Positions 16,730 through 24,562 of a stretch of DNA of 64,000 nt are shown one piece after another. Made by a program: the position numbers and the translations under genes. Location of the stretch: the NCBI RefSeq assembly GCF_902364355.1, contig NZ_CABJDK010000002.1:124001-188000 (forward strand). The letters run 5' to 3'. Each line of letters opens with the position of its first letter. Position 1 is the stretch's first letter. The notes below the pieces were generated by a model. That model was not told the DNA's origin and searched no databases. It saw only the letters and a list, made by a program, of their open reading frames with translations. This stretch comes from Collinsella aerofaciens (GTDB taxonomy: Bacteria > Actinomycetota > Coriobacteriia > Coriobacteriales > Coriobacteriaceae).

Positions 16730-19183
16730 ATGCGCGTTTCTTACGACTGGCTCAAGACCATGATCGATATTCCGGAGGATCCCAAGACTCTTTCGGACGA
16801 ATATGTCCGTACCGGCACCGAGGTCGAGGCGATCGATACCGTGGGCGAGTCCTTCGACCACGTGGTGACCGCCCAGGTGCTCACCAAGACCCCGCACCCC
16901 GATAGCGACCACATGTATGTGTGCTCGGTCGACGTGGGCGACAAGAACCTCGACGCTGACGGCAACCCCGCTCCGCTGCAGATCGTCTGCGGCGCGCAGA
17001 ACTTCGAGGCCGGCGATCACATCGTCACGGCCATGATCGGCGCTGTCCTGCCCGGCGACGTCAAGATCAAGAAGAGCAAGCTTCGCGGCGTCGTGTCCAT
17101 GGGCATGAACTGCTCCGCGCGCGAGCTCGGCCTGGGCGGCGACCACTCCGGCATCATGATCCTGCCCGAGGACACGCCCTGCGGCATGCCGTTTGCCGAG
17201 TATGTGGGCTCGAGCGATACCGTGCTCGACTGCGAGATCACGCCCAACCGCCCCGACTGCCTGTCCATGATCGGCATGGCCCGCGAGACCGGTGCCATCT
17301 TCGACCGCGATTTCCACGTTGAGCTGCCCGCCATCAAGGTCGAGACCGGCCGCGCGACCGACGACGAGCTTTCGGTCGAGATCGCCGACGAGGGCCTGTG
17401 CGACCGCTACGTTGCCCGCATCGTGCGCAACGTCAAGGTCGGCCCGTCGCCCGACTGGATGGTCAAGCGCCTCAACGCCCTGGGCGTGCGCCCGCACAAC
17501 AACATCGTCGACATCACCAACTACGTGATGATGCTCACCGGCCAGCCGCTGCACGCCTTTGACCTCGACACCTTTGCCGAGCGCGATGGCCACCGTCGCG
17601 TGGTGGTTCGCGCCGCCCAGCAGGACGAGAAGTTCACGACGCTCGATGGCGAGGAGCGTGTGCTCGACGCCGGCATGGGCCTCATCACCGACGGCGAGCG
17701 TCCCGTGGCGCTGGCCGGTGTCATGGGCGGCATGGATTCCGAGATCGAGGACGATACCGTCGACGTGATGGTCGAGAGCGCTTGCTTCAACGCCGGTCGC
17801 ACCTCGCACACCAGCCGTGACCTGTCGCTGATCTCCGACGCCTCCATCCGCTTTGAGCGCCAGGTTGACGAGACTGGCTGCGTGGATGTCGCCAACGTTA
17901 CCTGCGCGCTCATCGAGGAGATCGCCGGCGGCGAGGTCGCCCCCGGCCATGTCGATGTTTTCCCCGCGCCCAAGACCATCGACAGCATTAAGCTGCGCCT
18001 GGCCCGCGTGCACGCCATCTGCGGTGCCGACATCGAGCCCGACTTTATCGAGCGTTCGCTCACCCGCCTGGGCTGCACCGTCGAGCGTGACGGCGAGGAC
18101 TTTATGGTCACTCCGCCGAGCTTCCGCCCCGACCTGCCGCGCGAGATCGATCTGATCGAGGAGGTCCTGCGCCTGTGGGGCATGGGCCGCGTGACGGCGA
18201 CCATCCCGGCTGCCAAGAACCACATCGGCGGCCTGACCCGCGAGCAGAAGCTCACCCGTAAGGTCGGTGAGATCCTGCGCGCCTGCGGCCTCAACGAGAC
18301 CACGACTTTTGGCTTTGCCGCCCCGGGCGACCTGGAGAAGATCGGTATGTCCACCGAGGGCCGCGGTTGCCCCGTGGTGCTCATGAACCCGCTGGTGGCC
18401 GAGCAGACCGAGATGCGTCGTTCGCTGCTGCCGGGCCTGCTGCAGTCCGTGGCCTACAACGAGGCGCACGGTACGCCCAACGTGCACCTGTACGAGGTCG
18501 GCAGCCTGTTCCACGGTCGCGAGAACGCCAGCCTGCCCAAGGAGACCAAGTCCGTGGCGGGTGTGCTCTCGGGCCAGTGGAGCGAGCAGTCCTGGAACAT
18601 GAAGTACCGTAAGCTGCGCTTCTTCTTTGGCAAGGGCATTGTCGAGGAGCTGCTCGCCCAGCTGCGCATCGAGAAGGTTCGCTTCCGTCCCGTCGAGGGC
18701 GAGGGCTACGCTTTCTTGCAGCCGGGTCGTGCGGCCGAGGTTCTGTCCGGCGGAACCGTGCTGGGCTGGGTCGGCGAGATTCACCCCGAGGCGCGCGAAG
18801 CGATGGGCATCGATGAGGTCGTCGTTGCCTTTGAGCTCGACTTGGACAAGCTGATCAAGGGCGCCCGCAACCAGGAGAACTATCGCGAGTTCTCGCAGTA
18901 CCCGGCTGTTGAGCATGACCTTGCCATTGTGGTCGACAACTCCGTGACCTGTGAGGATCTTGAGCGCCGCATTACGAGCGCCGGCGGTAAGTTGCTCGAG
19001 GGCGTGCGCCTGTTCGACGTCTACCGCGATCCCATCCGCATCGGAGCGGGCAAAAAGTCCATGGCCTTTGCGCTTACGTATCGCTCCGACGACCACACGC
19101 TCACCAGCGAAGAGGTCGAGAAAGCGCACCAGAAGATTGTCACCAAGGTATGCAAAGGCGTAAACGGCGAGGTCCGCGGCTAG
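16730..19183 (+). CDS. pheT: phenylalanyl-tRNA synthetase beta subunit
   Basis: The 817-residue PheT subunit. Domains in order: N-terminal segment MRVSYDWLKT, EMAP-like tRNA-binding domain (about 40-155), B3/B4 editing domain (about 210-390), B5 domain (about 400-475), the inactive class II core, and a C-terminal anticodon-binding FDX-ACB domain (YPAVEHDLAIVVDNSV through the end). The editing domain removes mischarged Tyr-tRNA-Phe. AAGGAGACCAG precedes the ATG. It is co-transcribed with pheS under the T-box. Confidence 0.97.
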   Translation: MRVSYDWLKTMIDIPEDPKTLSDEYVRTGTEVEAIDTVGESFDHVVTAQVLTKTPHPDSDHMYVCSVDVGDKNLDADGNPAPLQIVCGAQNFEAGDHIVTAMIGAVLPGDVKIKKSKLRGVVSMGMNCSARELGLGGDHSGIMILPEDTPCGMPFAEYVGSSDTVLDCEITPNRPDCLSMIGMARETGAIFDRDFHVELPAIKVETGRATDDELSVEIADEGLCDRYVARIVRNVKVGPSPDWMVKRLNALGVRPHNNIVDITNYVMMLTGQPLHAFDLDTFAERDGHRRVVVRAAQQDEKFTTLDGEERVLDAGMGLITDGERPVALAGVMGGMDSEIEDDTVDVMVESACFNAGRTSHTSRDLSLISDASIRFERQVDETGCVDVANVTCALIEEIAGGEVAPGHVDVFPAPKTIDSIKLRLARVHAICGADIEPDFIERSLTRLGCTVERDGEDFMVTPPSFRPDLPREIDLIEEVLRLWGMGRVTATIPAAKNHIGGLTREQKLTRKVGEILRACGLNETTTFGFAAPGDLEKIGMSTEGRGCPVVLMNPLVAEQTEMRRSLLPGLLQSVAYNEAHGTPNVHLYEVGSLFHGRENASLPKETKSVAGVLSGQWSEQSWNMKYRKLRFFFGKGIVEELLAQLRIEKVRFRPVEGEGYAFLQPGRAAEVLSGGTVLGWVGEIHPEAREAMGIDEVVVAFELDLDKLIKGARNQENYREFSQYPAVEHDLAIVVDNSVTCEDLERRITSAGGKLLEGVRLFDVYRDPIRIGAGKKSMAFALTYRSDDHTLTSEEVEKAHQKIVTKVCKGVNGEVRG

Positions 19184-19289
19184 GGCTTGCGATGGGTATA
19201 GGTCAGCGGTGGCTGCTGCCGATCCTGCGTGACTGCTATGCTCGGTATAACGCATCGCTGAGCCTGCATATATGACACGCGCATTACAT

Positions 19290-19325
19290 AACGGCGTGCT
19301 GCTTTTGTGGCGGCGCGCCGTTTTG
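19290..19325 (+). terminator. Rho-independent terminator of pheST
   Basis: AACGGCG and CGCCGTT close a 13-bp stem with two wobble pairs, followed by TTTTG. Confidence 0.75.
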
Positions 19326-19342
19326 CTATCATAGCCTGCGGC

Positions 19343-19370
19343 GTGTTACGAATCATCTAGCTCGTAACAC
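19343..19370. promoter_or_regulatory. inverted repeat in the cbiM leader
   Basis: GTGTTACGA and TCGTAACAC form a perfect 9-bp inverted repeat with a 10-nt spacer, 58 bp before cbiM. A possible -10 (TATCAT, 19327-19332) lies just upstream. It may be an operator for a metal-sensing repressor or an RNA hairpin. I see no cobalamin-riboswitch box. Confidence 0.45.
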
Positions 19371-19427
19371 TGATGAAATGGTTCAAGCGGCGCTGCAATC
19401 CCATGTGCCGGCAACCGGGAGGCGTAT

Positions 19428-20513
19428 ATGCACATTCCAGATAACTACCTGTCCCCGCAGACCGATGCCGTTATGGCGGTGGCGATGGTGCCCGTATGGG
19501 TTCACTGCATCAAGAAAGTGCGCGCCACGCTCGATCGCGAGCATATGGCCTTTCTGGGTATTTGCGCTGCGTTCTCCTTTTTGCTCATGATGTTCAACGT
19601 GCCGCTGCCCGGCGGCACCACTGGTCACGCCGTCGGCGGCGCACTCATCGCGCTGCTGCTGGGCCCCGAGGCCGCGGCTATCGCTGTCTCGGTCGCGCTG
19701 GCGCTGCAGGCGCTGCTGTTTGGCGACGGCGGCGTTCTGTCGTTTGGCGCCAACTGCTTTAACATGGCCTTTGTGCTGCCGTTTGTCGCTGCTATCGTGT
19801 TCCGTGCGCTCAACAGCCGTCTGCACGACAAGAGCTGGGGCACCTCGGTTTCTGCCATCGTGAGCGGTTGGGTCGGCCTGTGCCTGGCGGCCCTGTGCGC
19901 GGCAATCGAGTTTGGTATTCAGCCGATGCTCTTCACCAACGCTTCGGGCGCCCCTCTGTACTGCCCCTTCCCGCTGTCCGTGGCTATTCCGGCCATGTTG
20001 ATCCCGCATATGCTGGTTGCCGGCGTGATCGAGGGCGTGGCGACGGCCGCCATCTACGGCTTCATTAAGAAGACGGCGCCGAGCATTATCGTCGGCCCCG
20101 AGGCTGTCGATGGCCAGCTTGCTGCCGAGGACGCTGCTGCCAAGAAGACCTCGCTGGTCCCCACGCTCATCTTGGTTGCCGTGCTTGTCGTAGCCACGCC
20201 GCTGGGCCTGCTGGCCACGGGTGACGCTTGGGGCGAGTGGGACGCTGAAGGCGCCGCGACCGCCGTTCAGGAGGCTGGTGACGACAGCCTGCAGGCTTCG
20301 GTCGGTCTCGATACCCCGACCTTTGCCGATGCCCTGCCCACGGGCGATTATCTGCAGGCCTATTCCGAGGAGCAAGGCCTTGGCTTTGCCGGCCAGGCCG
20401 CGATGTATATTCTTTCGGGCGTGATTGGCGTGGCGGTGCTCACCATCGCATTCCGCCTGGTCTCGCTGACGGTCAAGGAAAGCGGTGCTCATGGCAATAG
20501 CCGAGCTGCCTAG
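19428..20513 (+). CDS. cbiM: CbiM-type Ni/Co ECF transporter S component with fused PDGLE tail
   Basis: A 361-residue membrane protein starting MHIPDN. In CbiM/NikM the free amino terminus and His2 bind the metal, so the ATG at 19428 must be exact; CGGGAGGCG precedes it. About seven helices follow, with a PLPGGTTGHAVGG loop and FGANCFNMAFVLP, both family hallmarks. After residue about 235 a second module (one helix, a periplasmic loop, a last helix) resembles CbiN/PDGLE, so this is a CbiMN- or NikMN-like fusion. Cobalt versus nickel is not decided by sequence. Confidence 0.9.
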   Translation: MHIPDNYLSPQTDAVMAVAMVPVWVHCIKKVRATLDREHMAFLGICAAFSFLLMMFNVPLPGGTTGHAVGGALIALLLGPEAAAIAVSVALALQALLFGDGGVLSFGANCFNMAFVLPFVAAIVFRALNSRLHDKSWGTSVSAIVSGWVGLCLAALCAAIEFGIQPMLFTNASGAPLYCPFPLSVAIPAMLIPHMLVAGVIEGVATAAIYGFIKKTAPSIIVGPEAVDGQLAAEDAAAKKTSLVPTLILVAVLVVATPLGLLATGDAWGEWDAEGAATAVQEAGDDSLQASVGLDTPTFADALPTGDYLQAYSEEQGLGFAGQAAMYILSGVIGVAVLTIAFRLVSLTVKESGAHGNSRAA

Positions 20514-21327
20514 CTGGCTTACGGTCGAGCAGCGATACGAGCCCGCGGGGGCTCGGCATCGTGTGATGCAAAAGAATGTCCTACACCTGGCGAGCCTGCT
20601 TGAGCGGGTTCGCCTGGGTGGAGGCGCGCACGAGGGCGGGTCGATGGTCGACCGCGCCCTTTCTTGCGTTTCGGCTCCGGTGCGCCTGGTGGGGATGTTC
20701 GTCTGCGTTCTGTGCGTGTGCCTGACGCAAAGCCCGCTGTATCTGATGTTGATGGCGGCTATCGCGCTGGTGCTCGTTGCCGTGCGCCCCGTACGCGGGC
20801 TGCGGGCAACCTTTGTGCCGGCACTTGGCGCTGCGGGGCTCGCGGTGGTTTTGGCGCTGCCTGCCCTGCTGCTGGGCGCTTCTGCCGCGGGCGCCATGCT
20901 CAAGATCGCGCTCAAGACGTTCATTAATGTGTCGCTTGTGCTGGGCGTTTCATGGACGCTTACCTGGAGCCGCATGTCGGCGGCGCTCAAGACGTTGCAT
21001 CTGCCCGACGAGGTCATCTTTACGTTTGATATGACGCTCAAGCATATCGAAGTGCTGGGACGCACGGCGCACGATCTGTGCGAATCGGTCATGCTGCGCA
21101 GTGTGGGTCGTGCGCCTGCGGGTTTTTCGCGCACCGACTCGCTGGCGGGTATCATGGGCATGACGTTTATCAAGGCGATGGAATGTAGCCACGCGATGGA
21201 CGAGGCTATGCTTTGCCGCGGCTTTGCCGGTGCGTATCCGGCGCCCGCGCGCGCCGGGTTTGGCTGGCGCGATGCGGTCTATGCGGCCGTCGTGGTGCTG
21301 CTCGCCGTGTTGTGCGCGGTGCTGTAG
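20485..21327 (+). CDS. cbiQ: ECF transporter transmembrane component CbiQ
   Basis: A 280-residue T component that couples the metal-binding CbiM to the ATPase. Several hydrophobic helices occupy residues 65-155. The cytoplasmic coupling region contains LRSVGRAPAGFSR and ECSHAMDEAMLCRGF, the second resembling the family's A-x-x-x-RGF motif. The gene overlaps cbiM by 29 bp. The GTG at 20485 is 5 nt from AAGGA; the in-frame ATG at 20491 is an alternative start. Confidence 0.9.
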   Translation: MLMAIAELPSWLTVEQRYEPAGARHRVMQKNVLHLASLLERVRLGGGAHEGGSMVDRALSCVSAPVRLVGMFVCVLCVCLTQSPLYLMLMAAIALVLVAVRPVRGLRATFVPALGAAGLAVVLALPALLLGASAAGAMLKIALKTFINVSLVLGVSWTLTWSRMSAALKTLHLPDEVIFTFDMTLKHIEVLGRTAHDLCESVMLRSVGRAPAGFSRTDSLAGIMGMTFIKAMECSHAMDEAMLCRGFAGAYPAPARAGFGWRDAVYAAVVVLLAVLCAVL

Positions 21328-21347
21328 CGCGGGCGGCCGAGCCGTCG

Positions 21348-22142
21348 ATGTGGATAGGGAAGGGCGACGTTTTGGCAAACGATACGAATGGCGTGATGGG
21401 CGCGAGCGGTGCTACTGGCGCCAAGAGCGTGCCGCTCATCGAGTTTCGCGACGTGGTGTTCTCCTATGCGGGGCATACGGTTGTCGATGGTGTGTCGCTG
21501 CAGGTCGATCGTGGTGAACTCGTTGCCCTACTCGGTCCCAACGGCTGCGGTAAGACGACGATTATGCGCCTTATCAACGGTCTTGAACTAGCGGACGCGG
21601 GTGCGTACCTGTTCGATGGGCGCGTGGTCGATGCGGCATATCTCAAGGATTCCGCAGCCGCTCAGCGTTTTCATCAGCGCGTGGGCTTTGTGTTCCAGAA
21701 TGCCGACGCCCAGCTGTTCTGTGCCACGGTGGGCGAGGAAGTTGCTTTTGGTCCCGCGCAGATGGGGCTGCCGACAGACGAGCTCGAGCGCCGCGTCCGC
21801 GATGCCATGGGGCTGTTCCAGGTTGCCGACCTTGCCGACGCCTCTCCCTATCAGCTCTCGGGCGGTCAAAAGAAGCGCGTGGCGTTGGCTGCCGTCGTGT
21901 CGATGAACCCCGATATCCTAGTGCTCGATGAGCCCACCAACGGGCTCGATGAGGACTCGTGCGACATCGTAGTCAACTTTTTGCTGGCCTACGTTGCTGC
22001 CGGTAAGACGGTTTTGATGAGTACGCACCATCAAGATTTGGTGCGCCGCCTGGAGGCCCGTGCCATCTATATCGATCGATATCACCATGTGGTCGAGGCG
22101 CCCGTGCCGTCGTATGGAACCGAAAGCGGTGCTGCGGAATAG
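21348..22142 (+). CDS. cbiO: ECF transporter ATP-binding component CbiO
   Basis: The ABC ATPase of the metal importer. It has Walker A GPNGCGKTT, a Q-loop in FQNADAQLFCATVGEEVAFGP, signature LSGGQKKR, Walker B ILVLDEPTNGLD and H-loop STHH. Starting at the ATG at 21348 gives 264 residues but lacks a ribosome binding site. A TTG at 21372, preceded by GGGAAGGG at good distance, is a realistic alternative. It follows cbiQ by 20-45 bp in the same operon. Confidence 0.9.
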   Translation: MWIGKGDVLANDTNGVMGASGATGAKSVPLIEFRDVVFSYAGHTVVDGVSLQVDRGELVALLGPNGCGKTTIMRLINGLELADAGAYLFDGRVVDAAYLKDSAAAQRFHQRVGFVFQNADAQLFCATVGEEVAFGPAQMGLPTDELERRVRDAMGLFQVADLADASPYQLSGGQKKRVALAAVVSMNPDILVLDEPTNGLDEDSCDIVVNFLLAYVAAGKTVLMSTHHQDLVRRLEARAIYIDRYHHVVEAPVPSYGTESGAAE

Positions 22143-22187
22143 TTGCTGCGTAGGGTATGTATGGCCGCCTGTGCGACTCTGCCGTGA

Positions 22188-22196
22188 TGGTATAGT
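22188..22196 (+). promoter_or_regulatory. extended -10 promoter upstream of the phospholipase-like gene
   Basis: TGG-TATAGT is an extended -10 hexamer 27 bp before the start codon. No good -35 is visible. Confidence 0.45.
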
Positions 22197-22222
22197 TATC
22201 CAGGTTTTTTATGGGGGTGGCT

Positions 22223-23071
22223 ATGCCAAGCTGGAACATTCATATCGCTCAGACGGAGCGTTTGCTGGGGCGCACCAGTGCGCTTGCCGATAGCGTGCGT
22301 GACCGCAATGCCTTTTTGTTTGGTTGCGTGGTTCCGGACATTTTTGTGGGCTATATGGTTCCCGGCATTGCCGATCCCATCCCGTACCGCATTACGCACT
22401 TTGCCAAGCCCGAGCCTATCCCTAAGCCTCGTGAGCATGAGTTCTGGGATACCTATGTGGCACCGTTGCTTAAAAGTTCGCCCACCGGTGCGCCGGCCGC
22501 GGCGACCTCGATTATCGAGGAACGCGAGCGACTGAATCGCGTGCACTATCCCCAGCGCTACAGGGATGCCGAGCCGGTTGTCGGTCCCGGCGCCTGTGAG
22601 TTCTCGCTTGCGTCCGAAGATGTGGCGCAGTCGTTGCTCGATTTAACGCTGGGCGTCTGGTCGCATCTGGTGGCCGATACCGTATGGAATACGCGCGTGA
22701 ATCAGTACCTGGAGGCGCACGGCGGCAAGCCGTGCGAGGAATTCCGCATTAAAAAGCAAGGTGACTTTGACTGGTTTGGTAAGACGCTCGGCATTGTTTC
22801 CATCCCGCGTGCGACCAATCGTCTGTATACTGCGGCGACGCGTTTTGGGCAGTATCCCATCCATAAGGAGTATGTGCTCAAGACCATCGGCGTTATGCAC
22901 GAGATTGTGCGCGAAAACCCCGGTGAGCCCGATCATCCGCCATACCGCCTGCTAACTGAGGAGTTTTTCGATGCAACGTTTACCGAGGTCATCGAGCTGA
23001 CCGAGGTGGGCTTTGCGACTCGCGTTGCCGCTTCTGACGTCCCCGCAGTCCCTCTGATCACTAGCTGCTAG
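22223..23071 (+). CDS. zinc-dependent phospholipase C family protein
   Basis: A 282-residue protein beginning MPSWNIHIAQTERLL. Histidine/aspartate blocks such as NIH, FLFGCVVPDI, ITHF and LGVWSHLVADTVWN fit the Zn_dep_PLPC family, whose members bind zinc through conserved His and Asp residues. There is no signal peptide, so an extracellular lecithinase role is unlikely; many such proteins in Gram-positives have no proven activity. The ATG at 22223 has GGGGGTGG in front; an ATG 12 bp upstream is possible. Its stop codon overlaps that of the convergent nuclease-like gene. Confidence 0.72.
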   Translation: MPSWNIHIAQTERLLGRTSALADSVRDRNAFLFGCVVPDIFVGYMVPGIADPIPYRITHFAKPEPIPKPREHEFWDTYVAPLLKSSPTGAPAAATSIIEERERLNRVHYPQRYRDAEPVVGPGACEFSLASEDVAQSLLDLTLGVWSHLVADTVWNTRVNQYLEAHGGKPCEEFRIKKQGDFDWFGKTLGIVSIPRATNRLYTAATRFGQYPIHKEYVLKTIGVMHEIVRENPGEPDHPPYRLLTEEFFDATFTEVIELTEVGFATRVAASDVPAVPLITSC

Positions 23072-24141
23072 CTGGCCGGCTTGACGGCGAACAGCTCATC
23101 CCAATCGACCAATAGCTCCCGCCGCAGGGCATCTTCGGTGGTGCGTTCCTGATCGGTCTTTGGGATGTAGGGGAGCCCTGCCTTTTTATGGATGAGTTCG
23201 GCGATGTTGTTAAAGCTCTTCGTGTCTTTGATTTGCTCATAGGTTATCTGGATAACGTCATAGCCCATGCTTGTGAGGGCGGTGGTGCGCTCGGCATCGG
23301 AGAGACTTGCGGCTTCGCCATCGTGGGCGGAGCGGCCTTGGCATTCCAAGATGACGCCCATGCTGTCGTTGTTGCTCTCGATGAGGATATCGGCGTAGCA
23401 GCAGGTTTTGTCATACAGTGAGCGCGCGGCGTCGCTGAGTGGGATGCGCACGTTGTTTGCGATGTTGATGCCCATGCCGCCCTCGTTGCGGGGGAGCGAG
23501 ACAAGCATAGAGGCCTGTACTTCGAAGGGCGAGGCGGTCTGCCCCGTCATGTGCTCGGCCGCCCAGCGCAGTTGTTTAACGCCGCGCAGGCCTGCAGCCT
23601 GCTTGGCGAACGCGGCGATATCCGCCGCGCTGAGGAGCGGCGGGCGCTTCCACAAATTGGTGTCATTGCCCTTGGTGTCGACAACACGCTCCCAGCAGCA
23701 GTTGGGTGGAATGAGCTTAAGCGAAATAGCTTCATCAAGTTGTTGTTGCGTTCGCTCGCAGGGCTTAAACACTGCAAAGGAGCCGCACATCTCGTAGCAA
23801 GCCATGAGTAGCTGGTTGCGTGAGACCTGCGTAGCAAGGCTGAGCAGCGTAAACTCGGGCGACGTGACATCAAATCCATGTTCAGTTTGCCTAAACGACC
23901 CGGGAGGCGGCTCTTGGGTCAGGAGGTGCGATTTAAACAGGCTTCGCGACCCGGATTGTGCTCGAGTGAATACAAACCTGTGAAGCGGTGCGTGAAGTAG
24001 GTCTTTTACAACTGCATGACTTCCGAGGCCGCAACATCTGCGATCCATATTGCCAAGGCTAATGGCGGGGTAAAGCCCTAATACCTGCGGCGGGATACGG
24101 TGATAGTAAAAAGCGGATTGACCGCATAGCGTCAGGTCCAT
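23068..24141 (-). CDS. PD-(D/E)XK nuclease-like protein of unknown role
   Basis: A 357-residue protein. The C-terminal 150 residues have the order E207 (in ASPFE), D251 (in YADILIES) and E266-x-Q268 (VILECQG), followed by a DAERTTALTSMGYDVIQIT helix-strand pair, the layout of small Vsr/DUF559-type nuclease folds. The N-terminal half has a TSPEFTLLSLA segment like that of proteins related to abortive-infection AbiEi regulators. CAGGAGGATATC precedes the ATG, so the start is secure. A long inverted repeat lies directly upstream. A defence role is a guess; the catalytic lysine is replaced by glutamine here. Confidence 0.6.
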   Translation of the reverse strand: MDLTLCGQSAFYYHRIPPQVLGLYPAISLGNMDRRCCGLGSHAVVKDLLHAPLHRFVFTRAQSGSRSLFKSHLLTQEPPPGSFRQTEHGFDVTSPEFTLLSLATQVSRNQLLMACYEMCGSFAVFKPCERTQQQLDEAISLKLIPPNCCWERVVDTKGNDTNLWKRPPLLSAADIAAFAKQAAGLRGVKQLRWAAEHMTGQTASPFEVQASMLVSLPRNEGGMGINIANNVRIPLSDAARSLYDKTCCYADILIESNNDSMGVILECQGRSAHDGEAASLSDAERTTALTSMGYDVIQITYEQIKDTKSFNNIAELIHKKAGLPYIPKTDQERTTEDALRRELLVDWDELFAVKPAS

Positions 24142-24192
24142 GATATCCTCCTGGTCGAAATGTGCTTTTGGACCGTGCGATGCCAGCGTCAA

Positions 24193-24320
24193 TTCGGAAG
24201 TATGCGGCAAAATCTGAACCCTGTGAGCAGACCTGGCTTTTGAGGCCAGTTTATCAGGCATTTTGTTGCGAAAAAACGGGGTGTGCTCGGAGGTCTCAGA
24301 ATTTGCCGCATACTTCCGAA
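24193..24320. repeat. 25-bp inverted repeat spanning 128 bp upstream of the nuclease-like gene
   Basis: The left arm 24193-24217 opens TTCGGAAGTATGCGGCAAA. The right arm 24296-24320 is its reverse complement with two mismatches. GCGT (24187) and ACGC (24322) extend the symmetry. The 78-bp interior holds a short CTGGC/GCCAG hairpin and no gene. No target-site duplication is evident. Confidence 0.8.
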
Positions 24321-24497
24321 AACGCGGTCGATCTGGCTTTTGCTAAAACGATTTAGCAGCGTCGGGTAAGGTGTGGTTTCGCCATCGGGCGAACACTTTT
24401 AGCGCTTGGGACTTTATTTTTGGGCCTCGAAAGGTGGATTTCGCGCTTTTGGTAAAGAAATGGGTGTGTGTTTTGCCGTGTGCCGGCATTGACACAG
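24321..24497. other. non-coding stretch between the inverted repeat and the pyk terminator
   Basis: Contains a perfect small hairpin TGCTAAA-ACGA-TTTAGCA (24341-24358). No gene, tRNA or further repeat is recognised. Confidence 0.5.
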
Positions 24498-24533
24498 AAA
24501 AAGGGCCCGGAAGGCGAAGCCTTCCGGGCCCTT
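24498..24533 (-). terminator. Rho-independent terminator of pyk
   Basis: On the minus strand GGGCCCGGAAGGC pairs with its complement across a short TTC loop, followed by TTTTTCTG. It starts about 30 bp after the pyk stop. Confidence 0.9.
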
Positions 24534-24562
24534 TGCAATGCAAACATGCTTGCAAGTACGAC

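Noticed and set aside
16709..19255. 848-codon open frame on the minus strand opposite pheT
   Set aside because: It follows the third-position GC bias of pheT, has His/Gly/Leu-rich sequence without a domain, and lacks a ribosome binding site. The same applies to long antisense frames over the M16, DUF4012, glmM and metG genes.
19326..19427. Cobalamin or Ni/Co riboswitch before cbiM
   Set aside because: No B12-box and no conserved multi-junction sequence; only a 9-bp inverted repeat is present.
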